Below are positions 1 through 8,092 of a stretch of 64,000 bases of DNA, piece after piece. Location: positions 1 through 64,000 of the forward strand of contig DAIMGJ010000001.1 in assembly GCA_036723975.1 (NCBI GenBank), written 5' to 3'. The notes under the pieces are model-generated. The model made no database searches and had not been told where the DNA came from. It worked only from the letters and a program-made list of their open reading frames with translations. Every line of letters begins with the position of its first letter. Positions within the stretch are counted from its first letter, which is position 1. The translations under genes and the position numbers were made by a program. The stretch comes from JAILEN01 sp036723975 (lineage in GTDB: Bacteria > Bacillota > Clostridia > Lachnospirales > Lachnospiraceae).

Positions 1-69
1 GACGCGGGAAGAAGAAAAAATAATCCTAAAACAACACAGATATAGTCGTTCCTACAAATTCCTTTCTGG

Positions 70-103
70 GTATGCTAAAAAAATACGCCAATTATTAGCA
101 TAC
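70..103. repeat. Inverted repeat overlapping a Pho-type -10
   Basis: A perfect 9-bp inverted repeat (GTATGCTAA at 70-78, TTAGCATAC at 95-103) with a 16-base loop. The right arm contains the candidate -10 hexamer TATGCT of the leftward promoter at 97-149. It could be an operator that blocks the promoter or a hairpin near the 5' end of the transcript. There is no T-run, so a terminator is unlikely. I see no coding sequence in 1-169. Confidence 0.45.
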
Positions 104-149
104 TGAATGAAAGTAAATGTATGAATGTCCTATGTAAAATCTATGTAAA
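97..149 (-). promoter_or_regulatory. Pho-box promoter for a gene left of the window
   Basis: Read on the minus strand there are three hexamers, TTTACA (144-149), TTTACA (133-138) and TTTACT (112-117). They are spaced 11 and 21 bases apart. Nine bases after the last comes TATGCT (97-102) as a -10. The same geometry occurs before pstS and before the 78-aa membrane gene. TT(A/T)ACA direct repeats with 11-base period are the known binding pattern of Firmicute PhoP regulators. The promoter points leftwards out of the window, so its target is not visible. Confidence 0.6.
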
Positions 150-169
150 ATTATAAACTTTGCTTACTA

Positions 170-832
170 TTACAATGCTTTATTTCCATTAACCATTAAT
201 CTAAACGTTACTCCCAATAGTTCTGAAGCTTTTCTACACATCAGCATTCTACCGAGAAAAATATCAAAATATTCATACATGGTACAGATTTTCTCATCAA
301 TTTCGAGATTTAATGAAATTTGCTTTTTATCCTTATCAATAATAAGATCTGTTTTGGTAACAGCATAATTCACTCTATCATGAACATCAAAGTTGGCTTT
401 TGGTTTCTGACGCACCCTGTTTCTTCTAACATCTGTTTTGTCTGCTATAATGAGTGCCGCTGATATTACATCTGTAGCTCCACCTGTTGACTCGTCATGA
501 TGGGCGATTGCAGAAACCACTGTAAGTCTCTCCTGCCTATCCATGCCTGTTTTCTTTAATATGTCATTTGCAAGTAATGAACCATACTCTGCATGCCTAC
601 TACGATTGATGGCATTCCCAATGTCATGCATAAATGCAGCCACCTTAACAAGTTCAATCTGTTTCTTACTGTATCCAAGAATCTCAAGAATATTGGTAGC
701 ACGCTCGGCTACCAAAGCTGCATGTACTTCTGAATGGTCTGTATACCCCAATATTCCAAGGTTTTCATTTCCCTTTGCTATTAATGCCAGTACCTCTTCA
801 TTCTCTTTAATATCTTTATACTTCATCTTCAT
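170..832 (-). CDS. HD-domain phosphohydrolase at the end of the pst operon
   Basis: A 220-residue protein with a metal-dependent HD phosphohydrolase core. Visible residues are H33/H37, the HDIGN motif at 69-73, H80, the HH pair at 111-112 and D131 in IIADKTD. This spacing fits HD enzymes acting on nucleotides or nucleic-acid phosphates; the substrate cannot be read from sequence. The start overlaps the 3' end of phoU by 17 bases, so it is probably translated together with phoU as the last gene of the phosphate operon. The length fits one catalytic domain plus about 70 C-terminal residues. Assignment to the HD superfamily is firm; function is unknown. Confidence 0.85.
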   Translation of the reverse strand: MKMKYKDIKENEEVLALIAKGNENLGILGYTDHSEVHAALVAERATNILEILGYSKKQIELVKVAAFMHDIGNAINRSRHAEYGSLLANDILKKTGMDRQERLTVVSAIAHHDESTGGATDVISAALIIADKTDVRRNRVRQKPKANFDVHDRVNYAVTKTDLIIDKDKKQISLNLEIDEKICTMYEYFDIFLGRMLMCRKASELLGVTFRLMVNGNKAL

Positions 833-1469
833 TCTCCTTCTGCTTTAGTGAATAAATTACCCACTCTGCTATATTTGTTGCATGATCCCCTATTCGTTCA
901 AAGTACTTTGCTATCATCAAAATATCGGCTGCCTCCTCACCTTCTTCAGGATTATTTAAGATAAGTTGGATAACATCCTTTTTTGCCTTTACAAACAACT
1001 CATCAACAATATCATCATGTTCAATAACTTCCCTAGCTTTTACAACATCCTTTTCTACATAAGCTTCAATACTATGATTGAGCATTATCATTGTCTCGCT
1101 TGCCATCTCTGAAATATGATTAAACTTATCTATTTGACTATTCTGCCCCATAAGTATAGTCATTTCCGAAATATCTGCTGCATGATCACCTATTCGCTCC
1201 ATGTCAGTAACCATTTTCATTGCTGCTGTCACTGTTCGAAGATCTCTTGCAACTGGCTGCTGTTGTATCAAAAGATTAAAGCATATACTTTCGATTACTT
1301 TCTGGAGATGATCAATTTCTGCGTCACCATCCATAATCAGCTTTGCCTGATCAATATCTCGGGCTACCAACGCTTCTATAGCCTTCTGAATCGAGGATAT
1401 TATATTGTTTCCCATCTCAATCATCTTATGATTAAGTTCTAAAAGCTGTTCATCAAATTTACTTCTCAT
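816..1469 (-). CDS. phoU: Phosphate transport regulator PhoU
   Basis: PhoU, a cytoplasmic helical protein that links the Pst transporter to Pho signalling and restrains phosphate uptake. At 217 residues it has the usual family length and two helical repeats. Each ends in the metal-binding E-R-I-G-D-H-A motif (once followed by ADISE, once by TNIAEW). The start is ATG at 1469 (MRSKFDEQLLEL), about 8 bases after a GAAGGG ribosome-binding site. An upstream in-frame extension would run into pstB and is not homologous to PhoU. It lies 43 bases after pstB and overlaps the HD gene. Confidence 0.95.
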   Translation of the reverse strand: MRSKFDEQLLELNHKMIEMGNNIISSIQKAIEALVARDIDQAKLIMDGDAEIDHLQKVIESICFNLLIQQQPVARDLRTVTAAMKMVTDMERIGDHAADISEMTILMGQNSQIDKFNHISEMASETMIMLNHSIEAYVEKDVVKAREVIEHDDIVDELFVKAKKDVIQLILNNPEEGEEAADILMIAKYFERIGDHATNIAEWVIYSLKQKENEDEV

Positions 1470-1512
1470 TCGAATATTCCCTTCTATAATTCTTACTAAT
1501 TCACTAAGCATA

Positions 1513-2271
1513 TTAGCCAAACCTTCCGGTGATATAATCCTCAGTTCTTTTATCATTTGGGTAAGAGAAAATCTGCTTGGTTGTGCCAAATTCCACCATC
1601 TCACCTACAAGAAAAAATGCAGTATAGTCCGATACTCTCACGGCCTGCTGCATATTATGTGTGACCACAGCTACTGTATAGTTCTTTTTTAATTCCTCCA
1701 TAAGGTCTTCAATCTTTGTGGTAGAGATAGGATCAAGAGCTGATGTAGGTTCATCCATCAGCAGAATCTCAGGTTCTACGGCCAGAGCTCTGGCTATACA
1801 TATTCTTTGCTGCTGTCCCCCGGAAAGTGATAAAGCGGATTTCTTTAATCTGTCTTTCACCTCTTCCCAAATCGCAGCTCCTCTCAGGCTATCTTCTACA
1901 ATTTTATCAAGCTTTTTCTTATCCTTAATGCCATGGACTCTTGGACCATAAGCCACATTATCATATATACTCATTGGAAATGGATTTGGCTGCTGAAATA
2001 CCATGCCTACTTTTTTTCTAAGCAGCGTAGTGTCTATATCTCTACCATAAATATCCTCTCCATCGATTTTTACCGTCCCATCAATCCTTACTCCCTCAAC
2101 TAAATCATTCATCCTGTTTAGAGTTTTCAAAAAGGTAGATTTACCGCAACCTGATGGTCCAATAAATGCCGTAATAGCCTTCTCCTTTATTTCCATGCTT
2201 ACATTTTTTAATGCATGATTTTGTCCATAATATAAATTCAAATCATTAACACTGATTTTTGTTTCTCCCAT
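1513..2271 (-). CDS. pstB: Phosphate ABC transporter ATP-binding protein PstB
   Basis: ATPase subunit of the high-affinity PstSCAB phosphate importer, 252 residues as usual. Walker A is GPSGCGKST (38-46), followed by the Q-loop in VFQQPNPFPMSIYDNV, the signature LSGGQQQR and Walker B ILLMDEPTSALD. The QPNPFPMSI stretch is typical of PstB among ABC ATPases. It begins 2 bases after the pstA stop, so it is co-translated with the permeases. Energy coupling occurs at the inner face of the membrane. Confidence 0.98.
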   Translation of the reverse strand: MGETKISVNDLNLYYGQNHALKNVSMEIKEKAITAFIGPSGCGKSTFLKTLNRMNDLVEGVRIDGTVKIDGEDIYGRDIDTTLLRKKVGMVFQQPNPFPMSIYDNVAYGPRVHGIKDKKKLDKIVEDSLRGAAIWEEVKDRLKKSALSLSGGQQQRICIARALAVEPEILLMDEPTSALDPISTTKIEDLMEELKKNYTVAVVTHNMQQAVRVSDYTAFFLVGEMVEFGTTKQIFSYPNDKRTEDYITGRFG

Positions 2272-2273
2272 TA

Positions 2274-3143
2274 CTATTCCTTTCTTGTCACATCAAATCG
2301 TTTTGTTAATGCTTTTGTTGCAAGGTTTATAGCCAATACGATAATCAAAAGCACTACAGCTATTCCAAATGCTGTTTCGAAATCACCTTCACTTGTGGCA
2401 GATAGATACATCTGAATAGTAAGGGTTCCTCCAGACTGAAATGGTTTAGCTAAAAGTCCGCTAATCCCTTGGGGTAATAACTTGGCACTTCCGGCTGTAA
2501 ATAAAAGTGCCGCTGATTCTCCCACAATTCTTCCTATGGCAAGTATTGCTCCTGTGATTATTCCCGGCATAGCACTTGGAAGAAGTATTGTTCGTATCAT
2601 GTGCCATTTGCCACTTCCAAGTCCGATTGCACCATTCCGATACGAACTTGGTACAGTTTTTAATGCTTCCTGCGTATTTCGTGTTATCAAAGGGAGCACC
2701 ATGAGAATCAATGTTAAAGATCCTGTCAAAAGTGAATAACCTAATCCGAGCTTTTCTCCAAAAAACATCATTCCAAATAGGCCGAAGATAATGGATGGAA
2801 TACCGCTCAAGGTTTCTGTTGCATATTCTATTGCTGTTACAACTCTCCCAGGCCTTGCATATTCATTAAGATATATTGCACTACCTACACCGATTGGAGT
2901 TGCAATTATCATGGTGATAAGAATAATCAGTAATGTATTTACAATATTACCTGCAATCCCCACAGTTCCTTTCAATACGCTTGTTACTGAAGTAAGAAAT
3001 GTTATGTTAACCGCAGAAATACCTCTTATTAACACATATCCAATAATTCCAAGTAACAAAAGTACTGAAAATATCGAGCAGATATATATTAAAAAGCGCA
3101 GGATACAATCAATAAACTTTCTTCTACTAATCGACATCATCAA
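2274..3143 (-). CDS. pstA: Phosphate ABC transporter permease PstA
   Basis: Membrane permease of the phosphate importer, 289 residues with about six hydrophobic segments. The cytoplasmic EAA-type loop is seen as YRNGAIGLGSGKWHMIRTILLPSAMPGI, which contacts PstB. The first segment is at about 13-37. The first codons (MMMSISRRK) overlap pstC by 17 bases, and any of three consecutive methionines could be the start. It forms a heterodimeric channel with PstC. Confidence 0.96.
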   Translation of the reverse strand: MMMSISRRKFIDCILRFLIYICSIFSVLLLLGIIGYVLIRGISAVNITFLTSVTSVLKGTVGIAGNIVNTLLIILITMIIATPIGVGSAIYLNEYARPGRVVTAIEYATETLSGIPSIIFGLFGMMFFGEKLGLGYSLLTGSLTLILMVLPLITRNTQEALKTVPSSYRNGAIGLGSGKWHMIRTILLPSAMPGIITGAILAIGRIVGESAALLFTAGSAKLLPQGISGLLAKPFQSGGTLTIQMYLSATSEGDFETAFGIAVVLLIIVLAINLATKALTKRFDVTRKE

Positions 3144-4029
3144 TCCCCGCTTTCCTTGCTCTTAGCAATGCATAGTTCACAATCATGATAAAAATATATA
3201 AGACTAATCCCACTGTGAATAATACTTGTCTATGCGTACCTTGGGCATAACCCATTTCACTTACAATTTGAGTGGTAAGAGTACGAACAGAATTAAATGG
3301 TAACGGAATATTAACTGCTCCCCCTGCAACCATATTTATAGCCATTGCCTCACCAAGTGCCCTACCTGTACCTAACACTACACCTGTAAGTATTCCTGAT
3401 TTCGCCGCTGGAATAACTGCTTTGAATATTGTCTGTTCTTTTGTTGCACCAAGTGCTAACGACGCTGCTCTAAGAGTGTCAGATACAGCTTTTAACGACG
3501 ATGTGCTTACGCTTATTACCGTTGGCAAAATCATGATTGTCAGTACAATAATTGCAGAAAGCATGTTTGCTCCTCCAGTAAACTGATGAGAACTATCGTC
3601 TTCAAATATTATTTGCTCAAATCTAAACGTAATCGGATTAAGTACCATCATTCCAATTAATCCATATATTACTGATGGAATGGCAGCCAATAATTCTATT
3701 GCAGTTCGTACAATGTTTCCTGTTGTTTTTCCTGCCATTTCTGATATATATACTGCAGCTAACAATCCTATCGGAACTCCAAGAAAAAGAGCAGTGGTAG
3801 TTCCTACTACCGAAGCCAAAATAATAAATCCAATACCATAAGATGGTTCACTTGCAGTTGGCTTCCATATGGTTTTAAAAAGTAAATCAAAAACCCCGAC
3901 TTCCTTTAAAGCCGGGGCACCTTTCATGAACATATAGATAGTAATTGCACAAACTGCAAATATAGCCACTACTGCACAAAGCTCGAATAATGCTTTGGCA
4001 GTTTTTTCTATAAATGCTTTTCTCTTCAT
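3127..4029 (-). CDS. pstC: Phosphate ABC transporter permease PstC
   Basis: Second permease of the phosphate importer, 300 residues, about six membrane segments. It carries the conserved loop LRAASLALGATKEQTIFKAV that docks on the ATPase. The GSG/ALGEAMAINMVAGG segment near the C-terminus is typical of PstC. It lies 9 bases after pstS and overlaps pstA, consistent with one polycistronic message pstS-C-A-B-phoU. Confidence 0.96.
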   Translation of the reverse strand: MKRKAFIEKTAKALFELCAVVAIFAVCAITIYMFMKGAPALKEVGVFDLLFKTIWKPTASEPSYGIGFIILASVVGTTTALFLGVPIGLLAAVYISEMAGKTTGNIVRTAIELLAAIPSVIYGLIGMMVLNPITFRFEQIIFEDDSSHQFTGGANMLSAIIVLTIMILPTVISVSTSSLKAVSDTLRAASLALGATKEQTIFKAVIPAAKSGILTGVVLGTGRALGEAMAINMVAGGAVNIPLPFNSVRTLTTQIVSEMGYAQGTHRQVLFTVGLVLYIFIMIVNYALLRARKAGIDDVD

Positions 4030-4038
4030 GTATACCCC

Positions 4039-4917
4039 TTATTGTGGAATAATAAGTCCAACTTGTTTGATAACTTCCTTACCATCATCAGAATTGATAT
4101 AGTTAAACCAAGCCTGAACCAATTCATTCTGCCCTGACATTTCGCCCTTTGTAGCCATTACAAACGGTCTCTGAAGCATGTAATTTCCTGCTAGGATCTC
4201 TTCTTCTGTTGGCTCCACTCCATCAATCTTTAATCCTGACACGGTGTCATCAACCACATCAAGCGAGACGTAACCGATTGCTCCTGGTGTAGTTGCTACT
4301 TTTGCAAGAACTGCTCCTGTTGAATCCAACTCCTGTGCATACACGCAACCATCCTTTACTTCAAGTAACTCTTCAAATGCATCTCTTGTGCCTGAACCTG
4401 CCTCTCTACCAATTACAATGATTGGCTGCTCCTTACCACCAAGCTCAGCCCAGTCTGTAATTTCGCCCGAATAGATTTTAGCAAGATTCTTTGATGTCAC
4501 ATCCTTGATACTACAAGACTTATTAGTAATCACTGCAATACCGTCAATTGCCACAATATTTTCTACTGCACCACTTGCCTTTTCCTCATCCTTCAGGCCT
4601 CTGGAAGCATTTCCGATATCTACAGAACCGGCTGCAAGAGATTCCAAACCTGCACCTGAGCCAGTATATTCAACGGTAACTGTCACTCCTGGGTTTCTCT
4701 GCATGAAACTCTCAGCCATAGCCTCGCAAAGTTTTTCCATAGAAGTTGAGCCTGCAAGTTTAATAGTTCCATTTAATTCTACAGATTCCACATTTTTTCC
4801 CTGCTCTGCAGCATCAGCACTTTGGGGACTCTCGCTTCCACATCCTACTAGCCCAAATGTCATTATGCTTACTGCTGCCATAATAGCAATTATTCTTCTC
4901 TTCATAATATTTTTCAT
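4039..4917 (-). CDS. pstS: Phosphate-binding lipoprotein PstS
   Basis: Extracellular phosphate-binding subunit, 292 residues. A lipoprotein signal peptide ends in the lipobox LVGC with Cys26, so the mature protein is lipid-anchored. Phosphate-binding signatures are GSTSMEKL, GSGAGLESL and GREAGSGTRDAF. The start is taken at 4917. An in-frame ATG at 4905 (MKRRIIAIM) is spaced better from the AAAGGA ribosome-binding site and also leaves a normal signal peptide, so it may be the true one. The gene is preceded by a Pho-box promoter (4965-5019). Confidence 0.96.
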   Translation of the reverse strand: MKNIMKRRIIAIMAAVSIMTFGLVGCGSESPQSADAAEQGKNVESVELNGTIKLAGSTSMEKLCEAMAESFMQRNPGVTVTVEYTGSGAGLESLAAGSVDIGNASRGLKDEEKASGAVENIVAIDGIAVITNKSCSIKDVTSKNLAKIYSGEITDWAELGGKEQPIIVIGREAGSGTRDAFEELLEVKDGCVYAQELDSTGAVLAKVATTPGAIGYVSLDVVDDTVSGLKIDGVEPTEEEILAGNYMLQRPFVMATKGEMSGQNELVQAWFNYINSDDGKEVIKQVGLIIPQ

Positions 4918-4964
4918 TCCTTTCTAAACTTACATAATTTGGCGCCGTATTTTTTACAATGACA

Positions 4965-5019
4965 ATAATATTCGCCTAATGTAAAATCCATAACCATCTT
5001 TATGTAAAAGTTCAGTAAA
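4965..5019 (-). promoter_or_regulatory. Pho-box promoter of the pst operon
   Basis: On the minus strand the hexamers TTTACT (5014-5019), TTTACA (5003-5008) and TTTACA (4980-4985) are spaced 11 and 23 bases. A -10 TATTAT (4965-4970) follows 9 bases after the last. This is the expected layout of an activated phosphate-starvation promoter, in which PhoP boxes replace a -35. It stands between the 78-aa membrane gene and pstS. Confidence 0.75.
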
Positions 5020-5031
5020 AGTCTTGAAAAA

Positions 5032-5268
5032 TCATATGAACTCATGATTGTATAGATAGATTACACCGCCAAACAGTCCCATGAACACCGCAGGGTACCC
5101 TATAAAGCAAAATAGCCAAGTTATTTCAGGTAATATCAATCTTCCAATCAATCCCCATATCAAACCGCCAGTTAATCCATATAGTATTGTTGTAAGCCAA
5201 ATAAACATTGTGATTTTATGATTCTTCTTGATCTTCAAGTCATTTACAAAACTCCATATTTTAGACAT
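5032..5268 (-). CDS. Small membrane protein upstream of pstS
   Basis: A 78-residue protein that I do not recognise. Two long hydrophobic stretches (about 20-45 and 50-73) suggest two to three membrane segments, with a short basic N-terminus (KIKKNHK). The second half is glycine-rich (GLTGGLIWGLIGR, GLFGGV). The start is the ATG at 5268, 8 bases after a perfect AGGAGG; a GTG at 5277 overlaps the ribosome-binding site and is rejected. A Pho-type promoter precedes it, so it is probably induced by phosphate starvation and may be transcribed with pst. No function is claimed. Confidence 0.75.
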   Translation of the reverse strand: MSKIWSFVNDLKIKKNHKITMFIWLTTILYGLTGGLIWGLIGRLILPEITWLFCFIGYPAVFMGLFGGVIYLYNHEFI

Positions 5269-5288
5269 GCTCTGCACCTCCTAGCGCA

Positions 5289-5342
5289 ATGCTAGCAGAT
5301 ACATGTAAAATCTATTATCAACATTGGTAAAATGTACGTAAA
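5289..5342 (-). promoter_or_regulatory. Pho-box promoter of the 78-aa membrane gene
   Basis: Hexamers TTTACG (5337-5342), TTTACC (5326-5331) and TTTACA (5304-5309), spaced 11 and 22 bases, are followed 9 bases later by TAGCAT (5289-5294). The distal box coincides with the T-tract of the rlmD terminator. The predicted transcript would start almost at the AGGAGG (5277-5282), giving a very short leader, so the exact start site may differ. Confidence 0.65.
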
Positions 5343-5343
5343 A

Positions 5344-5380
5344 AAACTCGTGACCACCAAATACCGATAGTCACGAGTTT
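5344..5380 (-). terminator. Intrinsic terminator after rlmD
   Basis: An 11-bp perfect stem (AAACTCGTGAC at 5344-5354 with GTCACGAGTTT at 5370-5380) is followed on the minus strand by a run of seven T. It lies just past the rlmD stop codon. Confidence 0.9.
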
Positions 5381-5384
5381 TTAT

Positions 5385-7073
5385 TTATATCATCTGAAAA
5401 TGTTTTAAAGCTTCTTCAATCGCTTTAACCTTTTCTTCCGGGCATCCCGGTTGCTTGCTGTTTTCTGATTTTGGCTTATTGTAATTCTCTCTTTCTATAA
5501 TCCCATGTTTCTGCTTCACCTGAGCAATGTTCAGATTTGTCACATGAAATCCATAGTGCTCCTGCACCCATTCCTCAATTTCCTTGTATGTGGCCTTCGA
5601 CTCAGCACTTGTAGCATCAATCTCATCAAGATTAATTTCTATCTCGATATGATCATCAGGCTTTTGTTGGGACAGAAGAACAACCGTCTCCACATGCATA
5701 CTATGTGGGAATTGGTCCACCGGAGTAACCTCCTTTAACTCATAGCCGTTTTTGCAGAGATACTTTAAGTCCCTGGCTAATGTGGCCGGATCGCAGGATA
5801 CGTATACGATGCGCTCCGGCTTCATGGCTGCCATGGTAGTAAGGCAGGCTTCGTCGCAGCCTTTTCGTGGCGGATCTACTACAATCACATCCGGATTTGT
5901 AAAGTCCGCTTCAGCGTCTACTACCTTTTTTCCGTGGATGCTTCCTTTTTCATAGAATTCAGGAAGTATCTCTTCTGCTTTTCCCACAAAGAAATCCGCA
6001 TTGGTCATCTCGTTGATTTTTGCATTTTCTTTTGCGTTTTCGACGGCCTCCGGTACGACTTCAACACCGTATACCTTCTTTGCCTTTTGTGCCAAGAATA
6101 AAGATATCGTTCCGATGCCACAGTACAAATCCCAGACCACTTCATTTCCGGTCAAAGAAGCATACTCTAAGGCCTTATCATAAAGTTTCTTTGTCTGATA
6201 AGGATTTACCTGGAAAAAGGATGGTGCGGAAATTTGGAATTTCACATCCCCGATTTTATCCGTGATAAATTCCTGTCCCCAGACACAGATCGTTTTCTTT
6301 CCAAGAATCACATTTCCCTTTGAATCATTGAAGTTTACACAAATCGAAGTCATGTGTTTCACTTTGGAAAGTTTCGGCAAAAGCAAATCCAAAAGATTCC
6401 TCACCGCCGCATTTTCTTCTTTTGCATTTACAATAAGACATGCCATCACTTCCTCGGTAGCAAATGCCGTACGAATTAAAACATGGCGTAACAGCCCGTG
6501 ATGGCTTTCTTCATTGTACGGGACCACCCCCGGCACGGATTTAATAACATCACGAATCTCTTCGTTAACGGTAAGTCCCAAATGACAACGTGAAGATTCC
6601 ACAATGCGGTGAGAATGTCCCGCATAAAAGCCCATAAGGGTTCGTCCTTCCTTATCCCGTCCGACAGGATACTGAGCCTTATTTCGATAATAATAGGGCT
6701 CCTCCATACCAATAATAGGCTGCATTACTTCATCCACTTTTTCGGGAGGAAATCCACCGATACGAGTCAGCTTTTCACGCACAAGCTTTTCTTTCATACG
6801 AAGCTGTGCCCGATAATCCATCTGCATAATCTGACAGCCGCCACAGACTCCTGCCTTGTCACATCGGGGTGTTACACGGTCTTTGGAGGATTCTATAATC
6901 TCAACCACCCTTGCATAGCCATAGCTCTTTTTCAGCTTTGTAACGCCGCAAAGGGCACGGTCACCCGGGATGAGTCCCTTTACAAAAAAGGTCATCCCTT
7001 CATGGTGTCCAATGCCCTCGCCGCTGACTGATACATCTTCAATTAAAAGTTCAAATACATCATTTTTCTTCAT
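5385..7073 (-). CDS. rlmD: 23S rRNA (uracil-C5)-methyltransferase, RlmD/RumA family
   Basis: SAM-dependent m5U methyltransferase of 23S rRNA. It has an N-terminal TRAM RNA-binding domain (about 1-60), then cysteines for a 4Fe-4S cluster (C71, C77, C80 in CDKAGVCGGC, with a later RCHLG). A SAM-binding WDLYCGIGTISLFLA motif follows, then DPPRKGCDE and the catalytic cysteine in YVSCDPATLARDL. At 562 residues it is about 100 longer than the core family. The extra C-terminus (about 465-562) starts with an acidic linker and continues as a small domain (ATYKEIEEWVQEHYG... IAQVKQKHG... NYNKPKSE). The start lies 3 bases after the YhaM-type gene, so the two are coupled. Confidence 0.92.
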   Translation of the reverse strand: MKKNDVFELLIEDVSVSGEGIGHHEGMTFFVKGLIPGDRALCGVTKLKKSYGYARVVEIIESSKDRVTPRCDKAGVCGGCQIMQMDYRAQLRMKEKLVREKLTRIGGFPPEKVDEVMQPIIGMEEPYYYRNKAQYPVGRDKEGRTLMGFYAGHSHRIVESSRCHLGLTVNEEIRDVIKSVPGVVPYNEESHHGLLRHVLIRTAFATEEVMACLIVNAKEENAAVRNLLDLLLPKLSKVKHMTSICVNFNDSKGNVILGKKTICVWGQEFITDKIGDVKFQISAPSFFQVNPYQTKKLYDKALEYASLTGNEVVWDLYCGIGTISLFLAQKAKKVYGVEVVPEAVENAKENAKINEMTNADFFVGKAEEILPEFYEKGSIHGKKVVDAEADFTNPDVIVVDPPRKGCDEACLTTMAAMKPERIVYVSCDPATLARDLKYLCKNGYELKEVTPVDQFPHSMHVETVVLLSQQKPDDHIEIEINLDEIDATSAESKATYKEIEEWVQEHYGFHVTNLNIAQVKQKHGIIERENYNKPKSENSKQPGCPEEKVKAIEEALKHFQMI

Positions 7074-7076
7074 GGA

Positions 7077-8024
7077 CTATACTTCTTTCGTCGTACGTCT
7101 GATATTTGATTCCATAAACTTATTGTAGCCCTGCCACTCGGTACCTGCTACAGGAGTATTTAAGGCCTCTTTCATAGTCTCCATCTTTGCATCCATATTG
7201 TCCGCAAAGGAAAGGGCCACCGCCTCAGCTAAAGCAGGCTTCTTCGGAGAACCATATTCCAATTCTCCGTGGTGTGCTAAAATACAGTGAATCAGCTCAT
7301 TTGCTCGTACCTTCGGGAACTCCGGAATATTCTTAATGGCATCGCGAATCATCTCAGTGCCGATGACAATATGTCCGATGAGCTGTCCCGCATCCGTATA
7401 ATCATTTTCCGGATATGGAGAAATTTCTCTAATCTTTCCGATGTCATGGCAAATCGCTGCTGTAATCAAAAGATCGTGATCCAAATATTCATAATGGCGT
7501 GCCATATATTCACAGTTTTGTGTCACGCTTAAGGTGTGTTCCAATAGTCCGCCCACAAATCCGTGATGTACACTCTTTGCCGCAGAATGGAAACAGAAGA
7601 TTTTCTTGAAGTCTTCATTTCCGAAAAAGCCCATCAAAAGCTGATTCATATAAGGTGCCTTTACGGTACCGATAAGTCGTAACAGCTCTGCATACATTTC
7701 TTCCACATCTTTATCGGTGCACGGAAGATAATCCTCCGGTGCATATTCTCCTTCGGAAGCTTTTCTAATCTGTCGAATATTTACCTGATTTGCTCCATTA
7801 AATACGGTTACCTCACCGCAAACCCAGATATAATCTCTTTCTTCAAAATCATCAATCCCCGGTGAATCCGGATCCCAAACTTTACCATCCACACAGCCGG
7901 TCTTATCCTGCAACGTAACGTTCCAGTATGTCTTTCCCGCCTTGGTCTGTGCAGTCACTATCTTTTTGCAAAGATAGATCTCCTTAATCTTGTCCCCTTC
8001 TTTCAGTTCGTTAATAAATTTCAT
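7077..8024 (-). CDS. yhaM: YhaM-type 3'-5' exoribonuclease
   Basis: A 315-residue protein with an N-terminal OB-fold (about 10-95, VTAQTKAGKTYWNVTLQDKTG) and a C-terminal HD domain (AAICHDIGKIREISPYPEN, HHGELEYGSPKKP, FADNMDAK). This two-domain order and length define the YhaM family of Firmicute 3'-5' exonucleases acting on RNA and single-stranded DNA. The YGSPKKP and D-N-x-D-A-K motifs are family hallmarks. It precedes rlmD with a 3-base gap. Confidence 0.9.
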   Translation of the reverse strand: MKFINELKEGDKIKEIYLCKKIVTAQTKAGKTYWNVTLQDKTGCVDGKVWDPDSPGIDDFEERDYIWVCGEVTVFNGANQVNIRQIRKASEGEYAPEDYLPCTDKDVEEMYAELLRLIGTVKAPYMNQLLMGFFGNEDFKKIFCFHSAAKSVHHGFVGGLLEHTLSVTQNCEYMARHYEYLDHDLLITAAICHDIGKIREISPYPENDYTDAGQLIGHIVIGTEMIRDAIKNIPEFPKVRANELIHCILAHHGELEYGSPKKPALAEAVALSFADNMDAKMETMKEALNTPVAGTEWQGYNKFMESNIRRTTKEV

Positions 8025-8092
8025 AGTAAAAACATCTTTCTAACCCGTACTTTCTACAGGAATTTTATTGTATCAAAAATCACGTCCAAAAT

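Noticed and set aside
1470..1604. N-terminal extension of PhoU
   Set aside because: It overlaps pstB, has no PhoU homology, and a proper ribosome-binding site precedes the ATG at 1469.
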